DNA from: an uncultured Sulfuricurvum sp.
GTDB lineage: Bacteria; Campylobacterota; Campylobacteria; Campylobacterales; Sulfurimonadaceae
Length of the DNA: 37,948 nucleotides
Assembly: GCF_937936435.1 (NCBI RefSeq)
Contig: NZ_CALDDG010000134.1
Span: forward strand, 1-37,948
Reading direction: 5' to 3'
Position numbers and translations under genes: made by a program. Numbering within the stretch: the stretch's first letter is position 1; the number at the start of each line of letters is the position of its first letter. Positions 23,263-32,122 of the stretch are shown piece by piece. A model generated the notes under the pieces. That model did not search any database. It was not told the origin of the DNA and saw nothing but the letters and a program-made list of their open reading frames with translations.

Positions 23263-24987
23263 TTATTCCCCCATTTTCCCTGCGAGACGGCGGTAATTGT
23301 CGGAAGTTTCCAACAACTCGCTATGGGTTCCTCTGTCGATAATTTTTCCCTCTTCAAAATACAAAATCTCATCCGCATGTTCAATCGTACTGAGGCGGTG
23401 AGCGATGATAATCGTGATCTTATTCGCCGTATAGGCCTCCAACGCAGACTGGATCCGTTTTTCGCTTTCGTTGTCAAGCGCACTGGTCGCTTCATCCAGA
23501 ATAAGGACGGAGGCATGCTTGTAAATCGCACGTGCGATCGCGATACGTTGACGCTGTCCTCCTGAGAGATTGGCACCGAACTCTTGCATCATTGTATGAA
23601 TTCCATCGGGAAGAGAAGATGCAAATTCGAATGCATCGGCCATTTTAAGAGCGTTGATTACTTGTTCTTCATCGATCTCGCTACCGTAGGCTACGTTGGC
23701 GGCCAGAGTGTCTTGAAAGATATAAACCCGCTGTGAAACCGCTGCTATTTGTCGGCGCAAAGAGTGCTGGGTGAGTGTTTTGAGTGATTGTCCGTTGACG
23801 GATACTTCTCCCTGATCAGGATCGTAAAAACGGAGCAGCAAATTGATCAGCGAACTTTTTCCTCCGCCGCTTTGTCCGACGAGGGCGATCGTTTGTCCGG
23901 AACGGATCGAGAGATTGATATCCGAAAGAGCGGTTTTGTCTCCGAAGTTGAGGGTCACATTGTCAAAATCGATTTTATCAATCGGTTTTGAAAGAGTCTG
24001 TGGACCGTCGACGACGCTGTTTTTAAGATCGAAAATATGAAAAACCCGTTCGCTGGCGGCTTGGGCATCTTGGATTTTGCTGTAGATGGCGCTGACGCGG
24101 CGCAGAGGCTGAAATACCATACCTACCGCCGTTAGAAAAGCGGTGAATTCCCCTACGGTCATATTACCCGAATAGACTTGTTGAGCTCCGACGAAAATAA
24201 CGGCGGCAAGGCCGATTGCGGCGATCGTTTCCATTAAAGGCGATACGAGATCGCCGGTATAGGTCGCTTTCATATTGAGTTTGAAAAAGCGTTCGTTTTC
24301 CTCTCTGAAACGTGCGATTTCGTACTCTTCGGTTGCATTGGTCTTGATGATTTCGCTGTTATTGAAAACTTCGGTGAGCCGGGTCATCAAATCGGCATTT
24401 TTCTCTTGAGAACGGTGAGAGAGCCGTTTGAGTCTTCGGGTAATCTTGATCAGGGGGACGATAATGACCGGCATGACGAAAAGAGCCCAAAAAGCGAGGA
24501 TCGGATTGAGATAGATGACGTATCCGACCAAGGCAATGACGGTGAATCCCTCTTGGACCAATTCCGGCAGCATTTTCGAGACGAAGTATTGTACTCTGGC
24601 GATGTCGTTGGTGATACGCGACATCAGCTCTCCGCTGCGGTTGGTATAGAGGAACATCATATCCATACGGATCATTTTGGCCAAAAGATCCTGACGGAGA
24701 AGAGAGATAATATGCATTCCGATATAGGTGGTAAAGACCGATTGGATATACCGTCCCACGGATTTTAAAATATAAATGCCGATTAATAACGCCGGAATGA
24801 TATAGAGCATACGAGGCTCTTTCTTGATGAACATGTTATCCATCAACGGCTGCATAATGTGGGCGGTTCCGGCTGTAGCGGTGACGGTTAGGAGAATTCC
24901 GATCAATACCAGAAAATATTGGGATTTGTATTGTTTGATATACGGCCAGTAGCGTTTATAGGTCTCTTTCAATCTCGTATCTCCCAT
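23263..24987 (-). CDS. msbA: MsbA-type lipid A ABC exporter
   Basis: This 574-residue ABC half-transporter has six membrane helices in about the first 320 residues and a C-terminal ATPase domain: Walker A GQSGGGKSS, signature LSGGQRQRIAIARAI, Walker B VLILDEATSALD and the IIAHRLST switch histidine. Homologues flip lipid A-core across the inner membrane. The cysS-msbA-pyrD context, the same as in C. jejuni cj0802-cj0804, supports MsbA rather than a drug exporter. The start overlaps the end of cysS by 19 bases. Confidence 0.92.
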   Translation of the reverse strand: MGDTRLKETYKRYWPYIKQYKSQYFLVLIGILLTVTATAGTAHIMQPLMDNMFIKKEPRMLYIIPALLIGIYILKSVGRYIQSVFTTYIGMHIISLLRQDLLAKMIRMDMMFLYTNRSGELMSRITNDIARVQYFVSKMLPELVQEGFTVIALVGYVIYLNPILAFWALFVMPVIIVPLIKITRRLKRLSHRSQEKNADLMTRLTEVFNNSEIIKTNATEEYEIARFREENERFFKLNMKATYTGDLVSPLMETIAAIGLAAVIFVGAQQVYSGNMTVGEFTAFLTAVGMVFQPLRRVSAIYSKIQDAQAASERVFHIFDLKNSVVDGPQTLSKPIDKIDFDNVTLNFGDKTALSDINLSIRSGQTIALVGQSGGGKSSLINLLLRFYDPDQGEVSVNGQSLKTLTQHSLRRQIAAVSQRVYIFQDTLAANVAYGSEIDEEQVINALKMADAFEFASSLPDGIHTMMQEFGANLSGGQRQRIAIARAIYKHASVLILDEATSALDNESEKRIQSALEAYTANKITIIIAHRLSTIEHADEILYFEEGKIIDRGTHSELLETSDNYRRLAGKMGE

Positions 24988-26366
24988 ACAGTTCCCTCAG
25001 GGGTATCCATGATAGCGATTCCCATAGCTGTGAGTTCGTCGCGCAATGCGTCCGAAGCGGCAAAATCTTTGATCTTTTTGGCTTCGCTGCGTTTATCGAT
25101 CAGCTCATTGATCCGTGCCTTTGTCGCTTCGTCCAATCCGAACTGAAAATAGGCATACGGGTTTTGTCCTCCGAAACCTAAGAGAGTGTTAAGCGTGTCG
25201 AATGAAGAGAGAAGTACACTGCGGAGTGTTTTGTCTTTCGGCGCGGCATCGAGTTTTTCATTGGCAGAGGTGACGAATTCGTCGATCAGGGCATATGCCT
25301 TTGAGACGTTAAGGTCATCTCCGAGTACCTCGAGAAGGGATTGTTTCAGATCGGTTTCGACAATCGGCGCATTCAGGCCGAAAAGCCGTTTTTTCAGACG
25401 GTACAAACGGTCAAGACGGCGTTTTGAAGCGATGAGGTCCTCTTCGTTAAAGTTGAAGTCTCCCCGATAGTGGGTACTCAGGAGGTAAAATCGCAGCACC
25501 TCTCCGTCATACGCTTTAAGAGCGTCTTTGAGAAAAAAGCTGTTACCGAGACTTTTGGACATTTTTTCACCGCCAATGGTGACAAAGCCGTTGTGCATCC
25601 AGTATTTTGCCAATTCATGGTTACTTGAACAGCGGGTTTGAGCCGCTTCGTTTTCATGATGGGGGAAGAGAAGGTCTGCGCCGCCGCCGTGAATGTCTAT
25701 GGCATACGGATGATCTCCGCTGCGTACATAACGTTCGATCATGGCCGAACACTCCAAATGCCATCCCGGACGCCCTTTGCCGAAAGGGGAATCAAAAGAG
25801 ACACTGTCGTCATGTACCGCTTTCCATAGGGCAAAATCGGCTTCATGACGTTTTTCGGAGACTTTTTCGACACGGCTGACGTTGTCGTCGCTTTGGCGGT
25901 TGGAGAGGCTGAGATATCCTTTGTCCGTAGCGGTGTCAAAATAGATATCGCCGTTGCTGATCGTATAAGCGTGCCCTTTATCGAGCAGTTTTTGGATCAT
26001 CTCGCACATCGCGTCGATCGACTCGGTCGCTTTGGGCTCCAACGTCGGGGGCAGTACGCCGATGGCCGCCATATCTTGATGATAGGCCTCGCTGTAGCGT
26101 TGTGCGATTTCCGTCGTACTCAGACCGCTTTGCAGCGCTTTGTTGATGATCTTGTCGTCGATATCGGTGATGTTGCGCGCAAAAAAGACTTCGTATCCTT
26201 CCCCTTCCAAAACGCGGCGCAACAAATCAAACACCAAAGCGCTCTTGGCATGTCCTAGATGGGCGTCATCGTACACGGTAGGTCCGCACACATAGAGCGA
26301 TACTTTTCCTTCATTTTGCGGCTCAAAACGGAGTTTGCTTTTTTTCACACTGTCATAAATAAACAT
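24969..26366 (-). CDS. cysS: Cysteinyl-tRNA synthetase
   Basis: The product charges tRNA-Cys. This class I synthetase of 465 residues has CGPTVYDDAHLGHAKS near the N-terminus (zinc cysteine and HIGH-type motif HLGH), WHLECSAM and GGGADLLFPHHENEAAQ (zinc ligands and active site), and GEKMSKSLGNSF as the KMSKS loop. The DALR-type C-terminal helices end with DTPEGTVWEIRD. It sits 12 bases after murJ in the operon. Confidence 0.98.
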   Translation of the reverse strand: MFIYDSVKKSKLRFEPQNEGKVSLYVCGPTVYDDAHLGHAKSALVFDLLRRVLEGEGYEVFFARNITDIDDKIINKALQSGLSTTEIAQRYSEAYHQDMAAIGVLPPTLEPKATESIDAMCEMIQKLLDKGHAYTISNGDIYFDTATDKGYLSLSNRQSDDNVSRVEKVSEKRHEADFALWKAVHDDSVSFDSPFGKGRPGWHLECSAMIERYVRSGDHPYAIDIHGGGADLLFPHHENEAAQTRCSSNHELAKYWMHNGFVTIGGEKMSKSLGNSFFLKDALKAYDGEVLRFYLLSTHYRGDFNFNEEDLIASKRRLDRLYRLKKRLFGLNAPIVETDLKQSLLEVLGDDLNVSKAYALIDEFVTSANEKLDAAPKDKTLRSVLLSSFDTLNTLLGFGGQNPYAYFQFGLDEATKARINELIDKRSEAKKIKDFAASDALRDELTAMGIAIMDTPEGTVWEIRD

Positions 26367-26378
26367 CTATTTTCTTCC

Positions 26379-27782
26379 TTAACGTATCAAGTGTACCAAA
26401 TATTGATTTAAACTGTAAAATCCGCCCCAAAACAATGCGACTCCGAAAATAAAATAGAGGGTATAAACGCTTTTGAGGATGTCAAATACGATTTTCCATC
26501 CCACTTCGCGCATCGTGAGATACATCTGTACCGCACCGCCGATACTTCCGGCCAACGCCAATCCTGCCGCGCCGAGCGGTTTCATCAGGATCAGGGAAAA
26601 AAGAATATTGACAATTAGTGAAGCTGCGGCGATTTTCGCGGCTTTGACATGTTTATGCATCGCATACAGATAGAGGGAAAAGAGTTTGGCGAGTCCGAAC
26701 GGAATCAGTCCGATCATATACATACGCAGTACATCCGCGGTATTGAGCGTATCCTGAAGTGTAAAAGCTCCCCGTTCGAACAAAAGCCAGATAATCGGTT
26801 CGGATAAAAGCATCCCTCCCAATACCGAAAGACCGAGCAGTGCGCTGAGAAGCCAAAACGATTTATGAAGATTTTGATAGGCGAGGGTGTGGTTTTCGTT
26901 TTTGATCGCTTTGGCGATCGAGGGGAATAAAGCCGTCGTAATGGCGAGTGCGATGATGGCGAAAGGGAGCTGGAAAATCCGGTTGGCGTAAAAGAGATAG
27001 GAGACGGACCCGGCTGCTAAAAACGATGCAAGGGAAGTGTCGATAAACGATGCGATCTGTGCAGTGGAGTTTCCCAAAACCGACGGGAAAAAGAGTTTAC
27101 TGAATTTGGACTCTTCATCTTTGACATCCTTGCGATTTCGGTATTTCCACCCTCCGACGAGAAGTTTTAATAGACCTTTTTGGCGTATGGTATAGAGGTG
27201 TGTCGCTACTTGCAGCAAACCGCCGACGAGGATCGAGAAACTGAGAGCATAGACGATTGTTTTGGGATCGCTGTGGGCAAAAAGCATCAGTGAAGCGATC
27301 ATAGCGATATTAAGCCAGACGGTTGAAAAAGCGGTGGTAAAAAAATGCTCTTTATGTTGCAAAAGCGTCCCTAAAAAGGTGACGATGAATATCAGATCCA
27401 GATACCAGAAGTTAATCGCCGTCAGTGGGGCTGTTTTCGAGATCAGTTCCGCATTCCAGTCCCATGCCAGAAGTTTGGTAAAAAAACCGGGGAAAAGGGT
27501 AACCAAAAGGGAAAACGCGACGATAAAACCCATGAAACGGATAAAAATGGCTACTGCAAACACACTTTTCTGCCGTGAAGCGATGTATGAGGGCATGAAA
27601 CTTTGAGTGAACGAACCTTCTGCAAAAATACGCCGAAAAAGATTCGGGAATTTGAAAGCCATAAAAAAAACGTCGCTCCAGACATTTGCCCCGATGGTCG
27701 AGGTCATCAAAATATCGCGCGCAAGCCCGGTTACTCGGGAGATAAGTATGCCGGACGAATTGGAGAAGACGGATTTAAACAT
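26379..27782 (-). CDS. murJ: Lipid II flippase MurJ (MviN)
   Basis: This 467-residue polytopic membrane protein of the MOP superfamily flips the peptidoglycan precursor lipid II to the outer face of the inner membrane. The N-terminus has the clear MurJ signatures SRVTGLARDILM and FFMAFKFPNLFRRIFAEGSFTQSFMPSY. About 13-14 hydrophobic segments follow. It is the first gene of the ten-gene minus operon and starts 86 bases from the divergent DUF342 gene. The ribosome site is poor. Confidence 0.96.
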   Translation of the reverse strand: MFKSVFSNSSGILISRVTGLARDILMTSTIGANVWSDVFFMAFKFPNLFRRIFAEGSFTQSFMPSYIASRQKSVFAVAIFIRFMGFIVAFSLLVTLFPGFFTKLLAWDWNAELISKTAPLTAINFWYLDLIFIVTFLGTLLQHKEHFFTTAFSTVWLNIAMIASLMLFAHSDPKTIVYALSFSILVGGLLQVATHLYTIRQKGLLKLLVGGWKYRNRKDVKDEESKFSKLFFPSVLGNSTAQIASFIDTSLASFLAAGSVSYLFYANRIFQLPFAIIALAITTALFPSIAKAIKNENHTLAYQNLHKSFWLLSALLGLSVLGGMLLSEPIIWLLFERGAFTLQDTLNTADVLRMYMIGLIPFGLAKLFSLYLYAMHKHVKAAKIAAASLIVNILFSLILMKPLGAAGLALAGSIGGAVQMYLTMREVGWKIVFDILKSVYTLYFIFGVALFWGGFYSLNQYLVHLIR

Positions 27783-27868
27783 ACAGTATTGGACGCCTGA
27801 AGATAAATTTTACGAAATTTTAACCCATATGTGATTAAAATAGGCCCACTAATGACAAAGGCTAAATT
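27783..27868. promoter_or_regulatory. Divergent promoter region between murJ and the DUF342/FapA gene
   Basis: These 86 bases must carry promoters for two large operons running in opposite directions. On the plus strand, TAAAAT at 27836-27841 (preceded by TGTGAT) could be a -10 for the DUF342-ruvA-ddl-murF operon. On the minus strand, two AT-rich hexamers of the TTAAAAT/TAAAAT type near 27808-27822 could serve murJ. No -35 boxes are clear, so exact positions are uncertain. Confidence 0.4.
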
Positions 27869-29770
27869 ATGGGGCTGTTTACTAAAGAGAGCGAACACGA
27901 TACCGAAGTACCGCAGATCAAGCCGATAGTTGTACGTACCTCCAACGTTGCAAAAGAACTTTTGCAAGCCTCCGTAAACTATAAAGTTCCCGTTCACAGT
28001 CTCGATTTTCATCTTCTCGATACCCAAACATTTACCAAAACAGCGGTAGACGGCTCTGCAGAAGATTGGATCGAACTCTCAGCCGATGAGATCAAAGATT
28101 TGAAAGAAGAGCACTTTTTAAATCCAAAATTTGAGCTTAAACAGACGCATGAAATCGAGATCCATTCGATAACCGAAGCTCACCCTCTCGATACGATCGA
28201 TATGTCGATCGGAGGTAATACGACACTGTGCAAAATTTATTTGACGATTAAACCCGGCAGTACCGCAAATTATTATGAAACGTTTAACGATGATTTTATC
28301 CATTTGGTAAATAAGAAAAAACTGCGTGCCAATTTGATGATCGGTCTTTTTGATTCGGTCATGGCCCAAAATATCGCGGATTTTTTGGCTAAGGTGCGTA
28401 TTCAGGGGAGCGTTCATTTTGAGACGCAGGAACGTTTTTTAATCGCACAGGGGTATGAGCCGGTCGAGACCGTCAATGATAAACTGATTCTCCATTTTGA
28501 GAACAAACGGCAAAATCAGGACGAACACGGGCGAATCGATTATGCCAAGCGCGGGTATGTGATGAGTGCGGTTGAGAATGAACTGCTGATCGAGTACATC
28601 AAACCCAAAAGAGGGGAAAACGGACGTAATTGCCGCGGAGAGTTCATTACTCCCAAAGAGCCGATCGTCAAATACGAACCGACGTTCGGTGTCGGTGATA
28701 AAATAGAGGTCGTCGACAATCCTGACAATATCGAGTATCGTGCAAAAAGCGGAGGATATGTAACTTTTGAAAACGGAATTTACGATATCCGTACCGAAGT
28801 CGAAGTGACGGAGATCAGCTTTAAGACGACGGGATCGATCGACACGCAACTCGATGCGGACGTATCGATCAACGTCAAAGAGAAAGATGCCCTCAAAGAT
28901 GCTATCGGTACGGGAATGGAAGTGACCGTCAATAACATCAACATTGACGGAAATATCGGTCCGAATGCCAAAGTGACCGCTAAAAAAGCGGTTGTGGAAG
29001 GACAAGTGCACCAAAGCGCCGTGATTACGGCAGACGACTTGACGATTAATATCCATAAAGGTACGGCATACGGTAAGGTGATTCATATCGCCCGCCTCGA
29101 ACACGGTACCGTTGAAGGGGAAAAAGTAACGGTATCGCAAGCGACCGGAGGTAAAATACGGGCACGTGAGATCGTCATCGAGATGCTGGGCTCTCATGTC
29201 AAGATGACGGCATCGCACTTGATTGAAATCAAACAGTTGCAAGGGGGCGAAAATCAGTTTATCATTGATCCGATGATAAACGAATCGTCTGAGAGCTTGG
29301 CGGAGCGTTCCGAAAAAATGGGACAGGTGAAACAAGCGATCCGTGATATTCAAAAAGAACTTTTAGGATATGAACAAACATGGCGCGAAAATGCCGCGGG
29401 GATGGAAGATTTAAAACGAAAGTTAGCCCATTATAAAAATAACGGAATAAAAATGCCGACCGCGTTTGTCCAAAAATATCAGCAACATCAGGCATTCAAA
29501 GCAAAAATCGAAGCACTTCGCGTCGAGCTTAAAACCAAAGAAGATCAGTACGCATGGCTAAGCGAAAAACATACGGCACTCCAGAGCGAAATCTTTGAGG
29601 CTCGCATCGTCAATCACGACCGATGGAAAAATCATAATGAGATACTTTTCAAGCTTATCGATCCTCCGATAGAGGTTTTGTATGTTCCGACCCATAATTC
29701 GGAAGAGAAGATATTAGGCTTGCATGAAAGCGAAGAGGGTGAATTTACGATAAAGGTATTACAACAATGA
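27869..29770 (+). CDS. DUF342 / FapA-domain protein (flagellar assembly protein A-like)
   Basis: This 633-residue soluble protein has the FapA/DUF342 core. After an N-terminal segment of about 150-250 residues come RGENGRNCRGEFI (the typical DUF342 motif around residues 248-260), GGYVTFENGIYDI, and then a long run of repeated beta-helix-like strands (INIDGNIGPNAKVTAKKAVVEGQVHQ and similar, about 300-460). A coiled coil follows (about 475-585), then a short C-terminal domain. Family members have been tied to flagellar assembly or cell-envelope positioning, but the function is poorly defined. It overlaps ruvA by 4 bases and leads the plus operon. C. jejuni carries a hypothetical gene in the same place, as I recall. 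Confidence 0.88.
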   Translation: MGLFTKESEHDTEVPQIKPIVVRTSNVAKELLQASVNYKVPVHSLDFHLLDTQTFTKTAVDGSAEDWIELSADEIKDLKEEHFLNPKFELKQTHEIEIHSITEAHPLDTIDMSIGGNTTLCKIYLTIKPGSTANYYETFNDDFIHLVNKKKLRANLMIGLFDSVMAQNIADFLAKVRIQGSVHFETQERFLIAQGYEPVETVNDKLILHFENKRQNQDEHGRIDYAKRGYVMSAVENELLIEYIKPKRGENGRNCRGEFITPKEPIVKYEPTFGVGDKIEVVDNPDNIEYRAKSGGYVTFENGIYDIRTEVEVTEISFKTTGSIDTQLDADVSINVKEKDALKDAIGTGMEVTVNNINIDGNIGPNAKVTAKKAVVEGQVHQSAVITADDLTINIHKGTAYGKVIHIARLEHGTVEGEKVTVSQATGGKIRAREIVIEMLGSHVKMTASHLIEIKQLQGGENQFIIDPMINESSESLAERSEKMGQVKQAIRDIQKELLGYEQTWRENAAGMEDLKRKLAHYKNNGIKMPTAFVQKYQQHQAFKAKIEALRVELKTKEDQYAWLSEKHTALQSEIFEARIVNHDRWKNHNEILFKLIDPPIEVLYVPTHNSEEKILGLHESEEGEFTIKVLQQ

Positions 29771-30330
29771 TTGTCGGGCTTGAAGGAATTATCGAATATA
29801 AAGAACCGACTTTGGTTCATTTGAACGTTAACAGCGTCATTTATGAGGTTTTTATCTCTTTGCACACTTTTAGCACTATCGGTTCCGAAAAAGCGCGATT
29901 GCATATCGCCCATATTATTCGCGAGGATGCTCAGCAACTGTACGGATTTGCTCAAAAAAGCGAAAAAATTCTCTTCGAAGGGATGTTGAAAATCAACGGA
30001 ATCGGTCCGAAAGCGGCTTTGGCTATTTGTTCGACCTTTACGCCGGAGCAGTTTGCAGGTATTATTTCATCCAAAGATCTCAATGCGCTGAAAAAAGTTC
30101 CGGGAATCGGTCCCAAAAGTGCAGGACGTATCATGGTTGAATTGGCGGGGTTCGATGCAATCTTGCTCAGTACCGGGGTAACGGCGACTCCGGCGACGAC
30201 TGAAGCATCGATGGCTCTGGAAGCGCTCGGCTTTAAAAAAGAGCAGATTGCCAAAGCTTTGAGCCAATCGCATGCCACCGATACCGCGACACTGGTCAAA
30301 GAAGCATTGAAACAATTACAAAAACTTTAA
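29767..30330 (+). CDS. ruvA: Holliday junction branch migration protein RuvA
   Basis: The product binds four-way DNA junctions and loads the RuvB motor in recombinational repair. The 187-residue protein begins MIVGLEGIIEYKEP (OB-fold) and has two helix-hairpin-helix motifs (LKINGIGPKAALAIC and LKKVPGIGPKSAGRIMVEL), a linker rich in Thr/Ala, and the C-terminal RuvB-binding helices (ALEALGFKKEQIAKAL). Length and layout are standard. It overlaps the DUF342 gene by 4 bases. Confidence 0.97.
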   Translation: MIVGLEGIIEYKEPTLVHLNVNSVIYEVFISLHTFSTIGSEKARLHIAHIIREDAQQLYGFAQKSEKILFEGMLKINGIGPKAALAICSTFTPEQFAGIISSKDLNALKKVPGIGPKSAGRIMVELAGFDAILLSTGVTATPATTEASMALEALGFKKEQIAKALSQSHATDTATLVKEALKQLQKL

Positions 30331-30340
30331 AAGGAAATAC

Positions 30341-31378
30341 GTGAAATTAGCAATTTTATTCGGCGGAGCTAGTTTTGAGCATGAAATCAGTATCGTCAGT
30401 GCCATTACGATCAAAGAAAAATTGAGCCGTTTTGAACTCAGTTTTATTTTTTGCGATCAGGATCATAAGTTTTACATGATCGACCCTGCGAAAATGAAAG
30501 CAGTAACGTTTTCACGCGGCGAACACCGTAAAATGCCCCAAATTTTCCTGATTAACGGCGGCTTCGAACAACGCGGTATGTTCGGCAGCAAACGTTTTGA
30601 GATGCCGGTTTTGAATTTGATTCATGGAGCAGACGGGGAAGACGGTACGATCGCTTCACTGTTTGACTTTTTCGGTATTTCGTTTATCGGTCCCCGTAAA
30701 GAGGCATCGATGCTCAGTTTTGACAAACATTACACCAAATGGTTTGCCCAATCGGTCGGAGTCAAAACATTGCCGTATGAGGTACTTCGCAAAGATGCAC
30801 CGCGCACGGTGACGACCGCGTATCCTTTTATCGTGAAACCCTCCCGTCTCGGAAGCTCTATCGGAGTCAGTATCGTCCGCGAAGCGAACGAACTCGATTA
30901 TGCTTTGGATGTGGCATTCGAATTTGACGAGATTGTTCTCATCGAACCGTTTATCGCAGGGGTAAAAGAGTATAACTTAGCCGGATTCAGCGCCCGCGGC
31001 GAGATCACGTATTCGATTGTAGAAGAGCCGCAAAAGGCTGAATTCCTGGATTTCGAGAAAAAATATCTGGATTTTTCCCGTTCAGCCAAAGTAGCCGAGG
31101 CAGAAATCGGCAATTCGTTGGTGACCCAGTTGCAGGCAGCATTTAAAACATTGTATTCCCCACTCTTTGAAGGGGCGTTGATCCGATGCGATTTCTTTGA
31201 GATCGACGGAGAAATCTATTTGAATGAGATTAATCCGATCCCCGGATCGATGGCCAATTATCTGTTTGAAGATTTCAGCGGAGCTATCCATAAGTTACTG
31301 GGATCGCTTCCGGATAAAAAAGCGATACGGGTTCAATACGACTATATCCATTCCATCTCTCAAGCCAAAGGCAAATAA
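30341..31378 (+). CDS. ddl: D-alanine-D-alanine ligase
   Basis: The product joins two D-alanines using ATP for the peptidoglycan stem peptide. This ATP-grasp protein of 345 residues carries LFGGASFEHEISIVSA, LIHGADGEDGTIASLFDFFGISFIGP, the ATP-binding YPFIVKPSRLGSSIGVSIV and the metal-binding EINPIPGSMANYLF. It starts with GTG at 30341 after AAAGGAAATAC, a good ribosome site. It lies 10 bases after ruvA and precedes murF by one gene, so substrate synthesis and use are co-expressed. Confidence 0.96.
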   Translation: MKLAILFGGASFEHEISIVSAITIKEKLSRFELSFIFCDQDHKFYMIDPAKMKAVTFSRGEHRKMPQIFLINGGFEQRGMFGSKRFEMPVLNLIHGADGEDGTIASLFDFFGISFIGPRKEASMLSFDKHYTKWFAQSVGVKTLPYEVLRKDAPRTVTTAYPFIVKPSRLGSSIGVSIVREANELDYALDVAFEFDEIVLIEPFIAGVKEYNLAGFSARGEITYSIVEEPQKAEFLDFEKKYLDFSRSAKVAEAEIGNSLVTQLQAAFKTLYSPLFEGALIRCDFFEIDGEIYLNEINPIPGSMANYLFEDFSGAIHKLLGSLPDKKAIRVQYDYIHSISQAKGK

Positions 31379-31380
31379 GC

Positions 31381-32115
31381 GTGGCGGTCAAGACGGTACA
31401 ATACAAACAGCATACATTTTCGATCAGCTACGAGATTTTAAACCCTTCCGCACGGCACGATATTATTTTTCTACACGGATGGGGATCACATAAAAACCTG
31501 ATGAAACATGCCTTCGGTACGCATTTAGGGAATTTTCGGCATATTTATATCGATTTGCCGGGCTTTGGAAACAGTACCTGCAATATGGCATTAACGACGG
31601 AAGATTACGCAACGATTTTGGAATCGTTCATTACGATGATCGATGCTACAAAAGCGATCATTTTAGGACACTCTTTCGGCGGAAAAGTAGCTACCCTGTT
31701 ACAGCCGGATCTGCTTGTGTTGGTCGGTTCGGCGGGGATACTGGTTCCAAAACCGTTTAAAATCCGAGCTAAAATCTTTTTGTTCAAACTGTTGAAGTTC
31801 AGCGGCTTGACGTCGCTTCGCCGTTTTTTTGTCGCACCCGATGCACAGGGATTGAGCGAACCGATGTATGAAACCTTCAAGCGGGTCGTGAACGAAGACT
31901 TTACGGAATCTTTCAGAGCTTTCAAAGGGCGCGCACTGTTGTGCTTCGGCCGTCAGGATACCGCAACGCCATTGTGGACGGCATATAAGATAGCCGAACT
32001 CATTCCCGGTTCAGAAGTCGTCGAATTTGACGGCGACCATTATTTCTTTTTGGAACAGGGGGGCAGTGTTGCCAAAGAGATCGAAAAAGTGGTTTTAAAA
32101 AGTTTAGAGCACTAA
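31381..32115 (+). CDS. Alpha/beta-fold hydrolase
   Basis: This 244-residue alpha/beta hydrolase has the oxyanion-loop HGWGSHKN near 32-39, the nucleophile elbow LGHSFGGKVA with Ser98, and a C-terminal GDHYFFLEQ supplying the histidine. The acid is probably in the FGRQDTATP segment. The substrate is unknown. It is fixed between ddl and murF (as in C. jejuni, from memory), which hints at a link with cell-wall metabolism but proves nothing. It starts with GTG, two bases after the ddl stop. Confidence 0.9.
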   Translation: MAVKTVQYKQHTFSISYEILNPSARHDIIFLHGWGSHKNLMKHAFGTHLGNFRHIYIDLPGFGNSTCNMALTTEDYATILESFITMIDATKAIILGHSFGGKVATLLQPDLLVLVGSAGILVPKPFKIRAKIFLFKLLKFSGLTSLRRFFVAPDAQGLSEPMYETFKRVVNEDFTESFRAFKGRALLCFGRQDTATPLWTAYKIAELIPGSEVVEFDGDHYFFLEQGGSVAKEIEKVVLKSLEH

Positions 32116-32122
32116 GGGAGCA

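Noticed and set aside
28439..29353. A 304-codon minus-strand open frame
   Set aside because: It is the mirror of the DUF342/FapA gene, whose plus-strand product has family motifs. The reverse product shows no domain and no ribosome site.
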